From Micrococcus lylae NBRC 15355 (GTDB lineage: Bacteria > Actinomycetota > Actinomycetes > Actinomycetales > Micrococcaceae), in NCBI RefSeq assembly GCF_001570885.1, contig NZ_BCSN01000001.1:116386-180385 (forward strand): 64,000 bases of DNA, given 5' to 3'. The translations under genes and the position numbers were made by a program. The stretch's first letter is position 1. Each line of letters opens with the position of its first letter. Of the stretch, positions 34,388 to 43,233 are shown piece after piece. Under the pieces are notes generated by a model, which saw only the letters and a program-made list of their open reading frames with translations, was not told the origin of the DNA and did not search any database.

Positions 34388-35815
34388 GTGAGCACCTCGA
34401 ACAGCACCTACACCCCGTCCCTGACCATCATCGGCGGAGGCCCCGGCGGATACGAGGCCGCCATGGTGGCCGCGAAGCTGGGCGCGAACGTCACCGTGAT
34501 CGAGCGGAAGGGCATGGGCGGCTCCGCAGTGCTCACCGACGTGGTGCCCTCCAAGACCCTCATCGCCACCGCAGACTCCATGCGCCGCGTGGGCACCGCC
34601 CAGGACCTCGGCGTGGACCTGGGCGCCGGCGCCGAACCGCGCGCCGTGATGGCCCAGGTGGACCGCCGCATCCTGGAGATCGCCGGCGAGCAGTCCCAGG
34701 ACATCCAGCAGGTGCTCGAGCGCCGCGGCGTGCGCGTCATCCACGGCGTCGGCAAGGTCGTGGGACCGCACGAGGTGGAGGTACGCCGCCATGACGACGC
34801 CGACGGCGAGCCCGAGGTCATCACCTCGGACGCGATCCTGCTGTGCGTGGGCGCCAGCCCGCGAGAGCTGCCCTCCGCCCAGCCGGACGGGGAGCGCATC
34901 TTCAACTGGACGCAGCTGTACTCGCTCGCGGAGGTCCCGGAGCACATGATCGTGGTGGGCTCCGGCGTCACCGGCGCCGAGTTCGCCTCCGCCTACGACC
35001 TGCTCGGCGCGAAGGTCACCCTCGTCTCCTCCCGCGACCACGTGCTGCCCGGCGAGGACCAGGACGCCGCGGAGCTGCTCGAGCATGTCTTCGAGTCCAA
35101 CGGCGTGAACGTGGTGGCCCGCTCCCGCGCCGAGGGCGCCGAACGCACCGAGGACGGCGTGCGCGTGCACCTGTCCGGCGAGGGCGCCAAGGACACCCCG
35201 TACATCGACGGTTCCCACGTGCTGTTCGCTGTCGGCGGCATCCCGAACACCGCGGACCTGGGCCTCGAGGAGGCCGGTGTGGAGCTCACCGAGTCCGGCC
35301 ACATCAAGGTGGACGGCGTCTCCCGCACCTCCGTGCCCTCCATCTACGCCGCCGGGGACTGCACCGGCGTGTTCGCGCTGGCCTCCGTGGCCGCCATGCA
35401 GGGGCGCATCGCCGTGGCGCACCTGATGGGCGATGCCGTGAAGCCCCTGCGCCCGCACCTGGTGGCGTCCAACATCTTCACCTCCCCGGAGATCGCCACC
35501 GTGGGCGTCACCCAGGCCCAGGTGGACTCCGGCAAGTATCAGGCGGACGTGGTGAAGCTGGACTTCTCCACCAACCCCCGCGCCAAGATGCAGGGCGTCA
35601 CCGCGGGCTTCGTGAAGGTCTTCGCCCGCAAGGGCTCCGGCACCGTGATCGGCGGCGTGGTGGTGGCCCCGCGCGCCTCGGAGCTCATCTGGTCCCTCGC
35701 GCTCGCCGTGACCCACAAGCTCCACGTGGACGACCTCGCGGACACGTTCACCGTGTACCCGTCCATGGCCGGCTCGCTGGCCGAGGCCGCGCGCCGTCTG
35801 CACGTGCGCCTCTGA
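34388..35815 (+). CDS. lpdA: NAD(P)H-quinone dehydrogenase, LpdA type (dihydrolipoamide-dehydrogenase fold)
   Basis: 475 aa from GTG 34388 (478 from the alternative ATG 34379). FAD-binding IIGGGPGGYEAAMVAAKLGA at the N-terminus, NAD-binding VVGSGVTGAEFASAYDLLGA, YAAGDCTGVFALASVA, and a dimer-interface domain. The redox CxxxxC of true lipoamide dehydrogenases is replaced in GGSAVLTDVVPSKTL, as in the mycobacterial LpdA, which is a quinone reductase rather than a lipoamide dehydrogenase. This is therefore a family trait, not a broken gene. Divergent from the PNP gene. Confidence 0.88.
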   Translation: MSTSNSTYTPSLTIIGGGPGGYEAAMVAAKLGANVTVIERKGMGGSAVLTDVVPSKTLIATADSMRRVGTAQDLGVDLGAGAEPRAVMAQVDRRILEIAGEQSQDIQQVLERRGVRVIHGVGKVVGPHEVEVRRHDDADGEPEVITSDAILLCVGASPRELPSAQPDGERIFNWTQLYSLAEVPEHMIVVGSGVTGAEFASAYDLLGAKVTLVSSRDHVLPGEDQDAAELLEHVFESNGVNVVARSRAEGAERTEDGVRVHLSGEGAKDTPYIDGSHVLFAVGGIPNTADLGLEEAGVELTESGHIKVDGVSRTSVPSIYAAGDCTGVFALASVAAMQGRIAVAHLMGDAVKPLRPHLVASNIFTSPEIATVGVTQAQVDSGKYQADVVKLDFSTNPRAKMQGVTAGFVKVFARKGSGTVIGGVVVAPRASELIWSLALAVTHKLHVDDLADTFTVYPSMAGSLAEAARRLHVRL

Positions 35816-35820
35816 GCCCG

Positions 35821-35871
35821 CACGCAGAAGGGCCCCGGCAGGAGCTGTTCCTGCCGGGGCCCTTCTGCGTG
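35821..35871. terminator. Very strong bidirectional terminator between lpdA and the MHS transporter
   Basis: Perfect 23-bp stem (35821-35843 with 35849-35871) and a 5-nt loop. The genes converge here, so it probably stops both. Confidence 0.85.
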
Positions 35872-35885
35872 GAGGGAGGCGTCGG

Positions 35886-37244
35886 TCAGCGGGCGGTGCG
35901 GCGTTCCCGGGCCGAGGTCACCGCGTGGAGGTCGGCGTGCTTGGTCTCCGGTGCCAGGAAGAGCGCGATGAGCGTCAGCAGCGAGGCGGCGGCCAGGTAG
36001 TAGCCCACGTAGGCCACGTCGAAGGTGGTCACGAGCCAGGCGGCGATGAACGGGGTCAGTGCGGCGCCGAGGATCGAGGACACGTTGTAGGCGATGCCCG
36101 AGCCGGTGTACCGGGTGTTGGTCGGGTACAGCTCGGGCAGGACCGCGGACATCGGGCCGAAGGTCAGGCCCATCAGCATCATGCCGATCACCAGGAACAT
36201 CACCATGCGCGGCACGTCCACGTCCGCGCCGGTGCCCATGGTCTCCGGGTTGAGCCACCAGCCGAAGGTCAGCCCGAACAGGATCATCAGGCCGGTCACG
36301 ATGAGCAGCACCGGGCGGCGGCCGAAGCGGTCGGCCAGCATGCCGGAGACCGGGATGAAGGCTGCGAAGAACACGATGCCGACCAACTGCAGGACCAGGA
36401 ACTCTGCGTAGGGGACGCCGAGGAAGCCGTCGCCGGTCTTGCCGATCGCGTAGGACAGGATCCACGTGGTCATGATGTAGAAGAGCACGTAGGTGGCGTA
36501 CATGACGAAGGTGCCGAGGATCAGCTCCCACCAGTTGCGGCGGAAGACCTCGCCCAGCGGAGCGGAGACGCGCTGGTCGTTGGCCAGGGCGCGCTGGAAG
36601 ACCGGGGTCTCCTCCAGCTTCACGCGGACGTAGAGGCCCACCAGCACCATCACGAGGGACAGCAGGAACGGCACACGCCACACCCAGGTGAGGAACACGC
36701 CGTCCATCTCCGGGTTGGTGGAGTCGTGGTCGAAGCCCAGCACGAGCAGCAGGAATAGGCCGTTGGCGAGGAAGAAGCCGATGGGAGCGCCCAGCTGCGG
36801 CCACATGGCGGCCCAGGCCCGCTTGCCCTCCTTGGCGTACTCGGTGGCGAGCAGGGCCGCACCGGACCACTCGCCGCCCAGGCCGAGGCCCTGGAAGAAG
36901 CGCAGGATGGTCAGCATGGCAGGCGCCCAGAGGCCGATCTGCTGGTACGTCGGCAGCAGCCCGATCAGGAAGGTCGCGATGCCCATGGTCAGCAGCGAGC
37001 CGATCAGGGTGGTCTTGCGGCCCACGCGGTCGCCCAGATGCCCGAACACCACCGCGCCGAGCGGGCGGGCGATGAAGGCCACGCCGAAGGTCGCCATCGA
37101 GGCGAGCAGCTTCGCCGTGTCATCGGCGCCGGAGAAGAAGATCAGCGGGAAGACCGAGACGGCCGCCGTGGCATAGATGTAGAAGTCGTAGAACTCGATC
37201 GAGGTGCCGATCAGCGACGCGGTGACCACGCGGGAGCGGGGCAC
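35886..37244 (-). CDS. MHS-family MFS transporter (metabolite:H+ symporter); 5' end probably frameshifted
   Basis: 452 aa from GTG 37244, twelve membrane segments. ASLIGTSIEFYDFYIYATAA at the start, GHLGDRVGRKTTL between TM2 and TM3 and FFQGLGLGGEWSGAALLATE are hallmarks of the ProP/ShiA-type symporters; substrate (shikimate, ketoglutarate, betaine and similar in relatives) not predictable. The GTG has only a weak ribosome site. An ATG at 37311 with CCAGGAG 5 nt upstream is the natural start but lies in another frame; deleting one base from the six-C run (plus-strand G6, 37293-37298) joins it to the transporter frame as MSSVSPGPSPDGSAAAIS. Either a sequencing error, phase-variable tract or real mutation. 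Confidence 0.82.
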   Translation of the reverse strand: MPRSRVVTASLIGTSIEFYDFYIYATAAVSVFPLIFFSGADDTAKLLASMATFGVAFIARPLGAVVFGHLGDRVGRKTTLIGSLLTMGIATFLIGLLPTYQQIGLWAPAMLTILRFFQGLGLGGEWSGAALLATEYAKEGKRAWAAMWPQLGAPIGFFLANGLFLLLVLGFDHDSTNPEMDGVFLTWVWRVPFLLSLVMVLVGLYVRVKLEETPVFQRALANDQRVSAPLGEVFRRNWWELILGTFVMYATYVLFYIMTTWILSYAIGKTGDGFLGVPYAEFLVLQLVGIVFFAAFIPVSGMLADRFGRRPVLLIVTGLMILFGLTFGWWLNPETMGTGADVDVPRMVMFLVIGMMLMGLTFGPMSAVLPELYPTNTRYTGSGIAYNVSSILGAALTPFIAAWLVTTFDVAYVGYYLAAASLLTLIALFLAPETKHADLHAVTSARERRTAR

Positions 37245-37292
37245 CTCGTCTGCAGCGCTGATGGCCGCTGCAGAGCCGTCCGGGGAGGGGCC

Positions 37293-37298
37293 GGGGGG
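37293..37298. other. Homopolymer G6/C6 tract at the presumed frameshift of the MHS transporter
   Basis: Six consecutive G on the plus strand (C on the coding strand), five codons after the well-placed ATG at 37311. One fewer base restores a continuous reading frame into the transporter. Confidence 0.65.
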
Positions 37299-37447
37299 AG
37301 ACGGAGGACATGGGATCTCCTGGCGGTTCGGGCCGTCGGGATCGGCGGCTCAGGCGAGTGGGACGATGGTCACCGTAGGACCGTCGACGAGCATCCTGTC
37401 TGTCGGGCGCCGGAATGTCCAGCATGCGGGACGGGGATGTCCATGTC

Positions 37448-37477
37448 GACGCCCCGGCGCTGATGCGCCGGGGCGTC
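37448..37477. terminator. Terminator downstream of the biotin carboxylase gene
   Basis: Perfect 13-bp stem (37448-37460 with 37465-37477), 4-nt loop. It lies 60 nt beyond the stop of the minus-strand carboxylase gene and upstream of the transporter. The rest of the 292-nt gap shows only another short GC palindrome near 37491-37511. Confidence 0.7.
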
Positions 37478-37536
37478 GTCCGTGCTCGCAGGCCGGCCTC
37501 GGGGCCGGCCACGCTGTCAGCCCGATTCCGGGAGAC

Positions 37537-39390
37537 TCACTCCGCGTCCTCGATGGTGACGATCGCCGTGCCCGCGGAGACGGAGTCGCCCGCGTTCACG
37601 GCAAGGCCCTTGACCACGCCGTCCCTGTGGGCCGTGAGCGGCTGTTCCATCTTCATGGCCTCCATGACCACGACCAGGTCGCCCTCACTGACCTGCTGGC
37701 CCTCCTCCACGGCCACCTTGACGATGGTGCCCTGCATCGGGGCGGTCAGTGCGTTCGACGAGGCGGCGGCACCGCCTCCGGAGCCGCGGCGGGCGCCGCG
37801 CGGACGGCGGCGGCCGCCGGCGCGCTGGGCGGCGTCCTGCACCGTGTGCAGGGCGGTGGCGAAGGTCGGCAGGGTCACCTCCACGCGCTTGCCGTTGACC
37901 TCCACGGTGACGGTGTGGCGGCTCTCCGGCTCGTGCGGGGCCTGGGCATCGCCGCCGAAGGGGGCGAGCTGCGCGGTGAAGTCGGTCTCGATCCAGCGGG
38001 TGTGCACGTCGAAGCCGGAAGGCTCCTCGGCGCCGGCGGTGAGCTCCGGCGCGAAGGCCGGGTCCTTCACCACGGCACGGTGGAATGGCAGCACGGACGG
38101 CATGCCGGCGATCTCCATCTCCTCCAGGGCACGCGCGGCGCGCTGGAGGGCCTGCAGGCGGGTGGCGCCGGTGACGATCACCTTGGCCACCATCGAGTCG
38201 AACGCGCCGGAGACGGTCTCGCCCTCGGTGATGCCCGTGTCCACACGGACGCCGGGGCCGGCGGGGAGACGGAAGCGGGTCAGGCGCCCCGGGGCGGGGA
38301 GGAAGCCGCGGCCCGGGTCCTCGCCGTTGATGCGGAACTCGAAGGAATGGCCGTGGACCTGCGGGTCCGTGTAGCCGAGGGCTTCGCCGCGGGCGAGGCG
38401 GAACTGCTCGCGGACCAGGTCGATGCCGGTGACCTCCTCGGAGACCGGGTGTTCCACCTGCAGGCGGGTGTTCACCTCGAGGAAGGACAGAGTGCCGTCC
38501 GCGCCCACCAGGAACTCGCAGGTGCCGGCACCCACGTAGCCGGCCTCCTTCAGGATGGCCTTGGAGGACTCCACGAGACGGGCGTTCTGCTCGTCGGAGA
38601 GGAACGGCGCCGGGGCTTCCTCCACGAGCTTCTGGTTGCGGCGCTGCAGGGAGCAGTCGCGCGTGGAGACCACCACCACGTCGCCGTGCTCGTCCGCGAG
38701 GCACTGGGTCTCCACGTGGCGCGGCCGGTCCAGGAACCGCTCCACGAAGCACTCGCCGCGGCCGAAGGCGGAGATCGCCTCGCGGACGGCGGAGTCGTAC
38801 AGCTCGGGGATCTCCTCGCGGGTGCGGGCCACCTTGATGCCGCGGCCGCCGCCACCGTGGGCGGCCTTGACGGCCAGTGGGAGGCCGTGCTCGTCGGCGA
38901 ACTCCAGCACCTCGGCGGTGCCGGAGACCGGCTCGGTGGTGCCCGGGGCGAGCGGGGCGCCCACGGCGGTGGCGATGCGGCGGGCCGAGACCTTGTCCCC
39001 CAGGGCCTCGATCGCCGCCGGGGGCGGGCCGATCCAGACCAGGCCCGCGCCCTCCACGGCGCGCGCGAAGTCGGCGTTCTCGGAGAGGAAGCCGTAGCCG
39101 GGGTGGACGGCGTCTGCGCCGGAGCGTTCGGCGGCGTCCATGATCTTGTCGATCAGCAGATAGGAGTCCGCCGCGGTCTGGCCGCCGAGGGCCACGGCCT
39201 CGTCCGCCAGGCGCACGTGCATGGCGTCCCGGTCCGGCTCGGCGTAGACGGCCACGGAGGTCAGCCCCTCGTCCTGGCAGGCGCGGATCACGCGGACGGC
39301 GATCTCCCCGCGGTTGGCCACGAGGACCCGGGAGAAGCGACGGGGCGGGGCGTCGGTCTCACGGTTCTCGTGTGCGGCGGCGGAAGTCAT
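37537..39390 (-). CDS. accA3: Acyl-CoA carboxylase alpha subunit: biotin carboxylase fused to biotin carboxyl carrier protein
   Basis: 617 aa. N-terminal [34 protein letters not shown]-grasp glycine loop [14 protein letters not shown] and [20 protein letters not shown] form the biotin carboxylase; the C-terminal 75 residues are a biotinyl domain with the biotin attachment Lys580 in EAMKMEQP. Carboxylates biotin with bicarbonate and ATP, delivering it to AccD for malonyl/methylmalonyl-CoA. GAGGAG lies upstream of the ATG at 39390. A TAGGGT hexamer (39489-39484, minus strand) may be its -10. The partner accD-accE is 15 kb away because the polysaccharide cluster intervenes; BirA, which would biotinylate Lys580, is beyond accD. 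Confidence 0.94.
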   Translation of the reverse strand: MTSAAAHENRETDAPPRRFSRVLVANRGEIAVRVIRACQDEGLTSVAVYAEPDRDAMHVRLADEAVALGGQTAADSYLLIDKIMDAAERSGADAVHPGYGFLSENADFARAVEGAGLVWIGPPPAAIEALGDKVSARRIATAVGAPLAPGTTEPVSGTAEVLEFADEHGLPLAVKAAHGGGGRGIKVARTREEIPELYDSAVREAISAFGRGECFVERFLDRPRHVETQCLADEHGDVVVVSTRDCSLQRRNQKLVEEAPAPFLSDEQNARLVESSKAILKEAGYVGAGTCEFLVGADGTLSFLEVNTRLQVEHPVSEEVTGIDLVREQFRLARGEALGYTDPQVHGHSFEFRINGEDPGRGFLPAPGRLTRFRLPAGPGVRVDTGITEGETVSGAFDSMVAKVIVTGATRLQALQRAARALEEMEIAGMPSVLPFHRAVVKDPAFAPELTAGAEEPSGFDVHTRWIETDFTAQLAPFGGDAQAPHEPESRHTVTVEVNGKRVEVTLPTFATALHTVQDAAQRAGGRRRPRGARRGSGGGAAASSNALTAPMQGTIVKVAVEEGQQVSEGDLVVVMEAMKMEQPLTAHRDGVVKGLAVNAGDSVSAGTAIVTIEDAE

Positions 39391-39483
39391 GCGCGTCAGT
39401 CTCCTCACGGTGGCAGGTCTACTCGGGCGCCCGCGCCGTCCGCGCACATGATGTGCGCCGGACCGGTCGTCGCCCACTCGGGC

Positions 39484-39489
39484 ACCCTA
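39484..39489 (-). promoter_or_regulatory. Candidate -10 of the biotin carboxylase gene
   Basis: TAGGGT on the minus strand within the 147-nt gap after maf, giving a leader of about 90 nt. Confidence 0.35.
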
Positions 39490-39537
39490 GCCGCGAGACG
39501 TCGGAAACCTACAGTTCTCGGCGCCGATCCCGCGCTG

Positions 39538-40191
39538 TCAGGGCTCGGAGTTGGAGGAATCCCACAAAACGGTGAAGGGGACGCCCAGCTCCTCGCACTG
39601 TGTCCGCAGCGTGGACACGGACAGGCCGACCACCGCGTTGGGGTCACCGTCCACGGAGTCGACCAGTGCGGCACCTGCGCCGTCGATGGTGAAGGCGCCG
39701 GCGCACCGGAGTGGTTCTCCGGTGGCCACATAGGCGGCGATGGTCCGTTCGTCGGCGGCGGCGAACCTCACCACAGCGGACACCTGCGCGGAGGTTGACC
39801 GCAACGTGCCGTCCGGCTGCACCAGTCCCAGCCACTGCCCGGTGTGAAGCACGCCCTCACGGCCCTGCTGCAGCCGCCAACGCTCCACCGCCACCTCCGG
39901 CTCGTACGGCTTGCCGTAGGCGACGCCGTCCATCTCGAACACGGAGTCGCAGCCGACCACCAGGGTCGGCCGCTCCACGCCGGCTTCGGCGACCTGCGCG
40001 GCCACGTTCCGCCCCTTGGCCTCGGCCAGCAGCAGGGCGAGCTGCGCCGGGGACGCGCCGGAGGCCCGGGCGCCGACCGCCGCCTCGTCCACGTGGGAGA
40101 CGAGCGTGCGGAACGGCACCCGGGCCCGTGTGAGGATCTCGGCTCGACCCGGCGAGGCCGAGCCGAGCACGAGCTCCGGTGCGTCGGTCAT
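39538..40191 (-). CDS. maf: Maf family nucleotide pyrophosphatase
   Basis: 217 aa. Hydrolyses non-canonical or pyrimidine nucleoside triphosphates. LVLGSASPGRAEILTRA at the N-terminus, the catalytic Asp in VVGCDSVFEMDG with KP following, and the C-terminal GLSVSTLRTQCEELG are family marks. The start overlaps the stop of the upstream DUF885 gene by 4 bp (40188-40191). In many actinobacteria maf sits between accE and the biotin carboxylase gene, and here it precedes the latter. Confidence 0.93.
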   Translation of the reverse strand: MTDAPELVLGSASPGRAEILTRARVPFRTLVSHVDEAAVGARASGASPAQLALLLAEAKGRNVAAQVAEAGVERPTLVVGCDSVFEMDGVAYGKPYEPEVAVERWRLQQGREGVLHTGQWLGLVQPDGTLRSTSAQVSAVVRFAAADERTIAAYVATGEPLRCAGAFTIDGAGAALVDSVDGDPNAVVGLSVSTLRTQCEELGVPFTVLWDSSNSEP

Positions 40192-41873
40192 GCCAGCGCC
40201 TCGCGCAGGGTGTCCAGCCCCATGCCGCCGAGCTTGAGCGCGCGGGTGTGGAAGGCCTTGAGGTCGAAGTCCTCGCCCTCGCGCTGCTCGTGCTCGGCGC
40301 GGATCTGCTCCCAGATGCGCTGGCCGACCTTGTAGGACGGCGCCTGGCCCGGCCACCCAAGGTAGCGGGTGAACTCGAAGCGGCGCTGGCCCTCGGAGAT
40401 GATCAGGTGCTTGGCCAGGAACGCGTAGCCCTTCTCCGGGTCCCACTCTCCGCCGCCCTCGGACTCGGGAGCCTCGAAGCCGCAGTGGTAGCCGATGTCG
40501 AACACCACGCGGGCGGCGCGCATGCGCTGCATGTCCAGCATGCCCAGGCGGTCGCCCGGGTCGGCCAGGAAGCCCAGCTCGTCCATGAGCTTCTCGGAGT
40601 ACAGCGCCCAGCCTTCGCCGTGGCCGGAGGTCCAGCAGGCGTTGCGGCGCCAGTCGTTGAGCTCGCCGCGGTTCATCATGGCCGTGGCGATCTGCAGGTG
40701 ATGGCCCGGAACGCCCTCGTGGTACACCGTGGTGGTCTCGGCCCACGTGGTGAACTCGTCCTCGCCGGCGGGAACGGACCACCACATGCGGCCCGGACGG
40801 GAGAAGTCCTCGGACGGGCCGGTGTAGTAGATGCCGCCCTCCTGGGTGGGGGCGATCATGCACTCGACCCGGTCCATCGGGGCCGGGATCTCGAAGTGCT
40901 CCTTCATCGCCTCGATGGCCCGGTCGGACAGGTCCTGCATCCATGCGCGCAGCGCGTCGGTGCCCTTGAGTCTGCGTTCCGGGTCCGCGTCCAGGATCTC
41001 GCGGGCGCGCTCCACGGAGGCGCCGGGCTCGAGCTGCTCGGCGATGGCCTCTTGCTCGGCGATGATCCGGGTGAGCTCCTCCTGGCCCCAGCGGTAGGTC
41101 TCCTCCAGGTCCACCTCGGCACCGAGGAACATGCGCGAGCCGAGGGAGTACAGCTCGCGGCCCACGGCGTCGTGCTCCGGGGCATGGGGGCGCAGCTCGG
41201 TCTCCAGGGTCTGGGCGAAGTCGCGATAGGCCTGGGCGGCGGCCTCGGCATTGACCTGGATGCGGGCGGCGAGCTCCTCGTCCACCACCTCGGCCGCGGC
41301 GGCGCGGGCGATCAGGCCGGGGAAGAAGCCCTCGTCCTCGCCGTGGGCGCGGGCCTGCTCGATCACGATGTCCACCTGGCGCACGGCGGCCACCTGGCCG
41401 CGGTCGCGGGAGGCGAGCAGGGACTCGGTGTAGCCCTGCAGAGCGGCGGGCAGGTTCGCCAGGCGGCCGGCGATGTGCTCCCACTGCTCGGCGGTGTCCG
41501 TCGGCATCAGGTCGAAGATCGCGCGGATGCTCTGGGCGGGGGAGGCGATGTTGTTCAGCTCGGTGCGGCCGGTCGCGTGGATCTCGCGCTCGAGGCCGAG
41601 ACGCTCGCGGAGGGCGGCGATCGTGACCCGGTCGACGTCGTCCGCGGGTTCGAGGCCATCGAGGGCGCCGAGGGTGTCCCGGTTGAGCTCGTCCAGGGCA
41701 CGGGCCCCGGCGGGGGAGTAGTCGCCGTACTCGGTTTCGTAGCCGGCGCGGCCGAGGGTGGTGGCCTCCTCCGGGTGGAGCTCGAGGTAGCGGGCGACGT
41801 GGCGCTCGGCCAGATCGTCCACGGCGGTCGGGGTGCGCGTGCCGGTGGGCGCGTCAGAGATGATGGAGGTCAT
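40188..41873 (-). CDS. DUF885 family protein, putative zinc metallopeptidase
   Basis: 561 aa, soluble, whole-length DUF885. TVYHEGVPGHHLQ (about residue 380) contains a HExxxHH-type zinc site, and SGHGEGWALYSEKLMDELG supplies the following Glu-rich helix; TRYLGWPGQAPSYKVG near the C-terminus is also typical. Predicted to act as a carboxypeptidase-like enzyme, without a known substrate. ATG at 41873 with a TAGAGT hexamer 7 nt upstream implies a leaderless mRNA. Head of the DUF885-maf unit. Confidence 0.88.
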   Translation of the reverse strand: MTSIISDAPTGTRTPTAVDDLAERHVARYLELHPEEATTLGRAGYETEYGDYSPAGARALDELNRDTLGALDGLEPADDVDRVTIAALRERLGLEREIHATGRTELNNIASPAQSIRAIFDLMPTDTAEQWEHIAGRLANLPAALQGYTESLLASRDRGQVAAVRQVDIVIEQARAHGEDEGFFPGLIARAAAAEVVDEELAARIQVNAEAAAQAYRDFAQTLETELRPHAPEHDAVGRELYSLGSRMFLGAEVDLEETYRWGQEELTRIIAEQEAIAEQLEPGASVERAREILDADPERRLKGTDALRAWMQDLSDRAIEAMKEHFEIPAPMDRVECMIAPTQEGGIYYTGPSEDFSRPGRMWWSVPAGEDEFTTWAETTTVYHEGVPGHHLQIATAMMNRGELNDWRRNACWTSGHGEGWALYSEKLMDELGFLADPGDRLGMLDMQRMRAARVVFDIGYHCGFEAPESEGGGEWDPEKGYAFLAKHLIISEGQRRFEFTRYLGWPGQAPSYKVGQRIWEQIRAEHEQREGEDFDLKAFHTRALKLGGMGLDTLREALA

Positions 41874-41880
41874 GCTCTGC

Positions 41881-41886
41881 ACTCTA
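41881..41886 (-). promoter_or_regulatory. -10 element for leaderless DUF885-maf unit
   Basis: TAGAGT on the minus strand, 7 nt before ATG 41873. It gives the genes downstream of the polysaccharide cluster their own promoter. Confidence 0.6.
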
Positions 41887-41950
41887 TCCGCAGCCCGAAC
41901 ACCTGCCGAGGAAGTTCGACTCGCCTCGCGAAGGACCCCGGGGCGGCAGG

Positions 41951-43225
41951 TCAGGTGCCATCGGTGGGGGAGGGGGCGGCCGTCGCCAGAGCGGAGGAGA
42001 GGTTGCGGCGCTTGAGGGCGCGCATCTCCACGACGAGCAGCACGCAGAGGTAGACCGTGATGCATACCTCTGCCGCCGCGTATGCGAGAAGGAGCCCCGC
42101 GGCTCCGAGGAGGGCCGTCAACGGGTAGGCGGCGCAAGCCAGGGTGATCAGGGCGGCGGTTCCTCCCGCGGCGACGGATCGGGTACGGCCCAGCAGCACC
42201 AGGGACGAGTTGCCGGTGATCGAGTTGAAGGCGATCGCCCCGAGCACCACCCCGACCGCTGTGGACTCCACTGGAGACAGCGTGATCTCACCCGCCGAGA
42301 TGACCGGGGAAAGCGACCAGGTCACGATGGCAGATCCGATGGTGGTGACGACAGACAGGACGATTGTGCGGAGAACGCCTCGCCGGATCCGCATGGCCAG
42401 GGGGCTGGTGCCGCGGGGAATAGAGGTCTGCATGAATTGCAGGAACGGCGTCAGCGCTCTGTTCCCCCACCGGATGAACTTGTCCGCGAGGGCTACGACT
42501 ACGCCGATGCCTTCTGAGGCTATGCCCGCCGCGAGGACGGGCAGACTCATCCTGGCGACCAGCACGAGACCGATCACGAATGCGCTGAATCCGGCACGCA
42601 GTTCCGTGAGCGCCTGAGTGAAGGTGGGATGGGCGTAGGCGACGCCCGCGCGGGCGAGCCTGCGCCGCATGACGACCACAGGGATGACGGCGGCGACGAC
42701 GTTGGAGGTCAGGACCGCCGTCGAGTACAGCCAGGCCTCCGGGTGCAGGGCAAGTGCCGCGACGCCGAACAGTGGCACGATGGTGCGTGGAAGCGCGTCG
42801 TACCGCAGGAGGCCGCGCGGATCGTGGGCACTGATGTAGATCCACGCCCCGTTGAGCCCATTGACCATGCCTGCGGATGCCATCAGGGCGAAGTCGATTG
42901 GCGAGGCTGTGGGAATAAGGGCCGTGGCAAGCGCGATCGCCCCTGCCGCCGGCAGGCACAGCAGGAGTCGGGGCGGTATGGAGTCTAGGTAAAAACCGGG
43001 GCGGGCGCCGTCCTCCAGTGCTGAGGCACGCGCTAGGCCGACGGAGTTCCAGCCCCAGATGACGACGACCCGCGCCAGCTCTCCCAGGGCCTGGCCCAGG
43101 GCGATGCTCAACCAGACCGCCTGTCCTGCCACACCCAGGAGGATGGGGACGGCCACCATGGCGCTGATGCTCACCAGGAGGGGGGCGAGGGTGAACCCAC
43201 TGACGTTTTTCAGTGCCGAACGCAT
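41951..43225 (-). CDS. Polysaccharide flippase (Wzx-like, MOP superfamily)
   Basis: 424 aa with about twelve membrane segments and a short basic C-terminal tail. N-terminal FTLAPLLVSISAMVAVPILLG and the internal GWNSVGLARA fit oligosaccharide flippases/Wzx. Would move undecaprenyl-linked repeat units across the membrane. It starts 8 nt after the pyruvyl transferase stop, so the two are co-transcribed. Sequence is less GC-biased than the flanking acc and maf genes. Confidence 0.8.
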   Translation of the reverse strand: MRSALKNVSGFTLAPLLVSISAMVAVPILLGVAGQAVWLSIALGQALGELARVVVIWGWNSVGLARASALEDGARPGFYLDSIPPRLLLCLPAAGAIALATALIPTASPIDFALMASAGMVNGLNGAWIYISAHDPRGLLRYDALPRTIVPLFGVAALALHPEAWLYSTAVLTSNVVAAVIPVVVMRRRLARAGVAYAHPTFTQALTELRAGFSAFVIGLVLVARMSLPVLAAGIASEGIGVVVALADKFIRWGNRALTPFLQFMQTSIPRGTSPLAMRIRRGVLRTIVLSVVTTIGSAIVTWSLSPVISAGEITLSPVESTAVGVVLGAIAFNSITGNSSLVLLGRTRSVAAGGTAALITLACAAYPLTALLGAAGLLLAYAAAEVCITVYLCVLLVVEMRALKRRNLSSALATAAPSPTDGT

Positions 43226-43233
43226 GGGAGGGG

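Noticed and set aside
34388..35815. Loss of the redox disulfide as damage to a lipoamide dehydrogenase
   Set aside because: Absence of these cysteines is characteristic of the LpdA-type quinone reductases.
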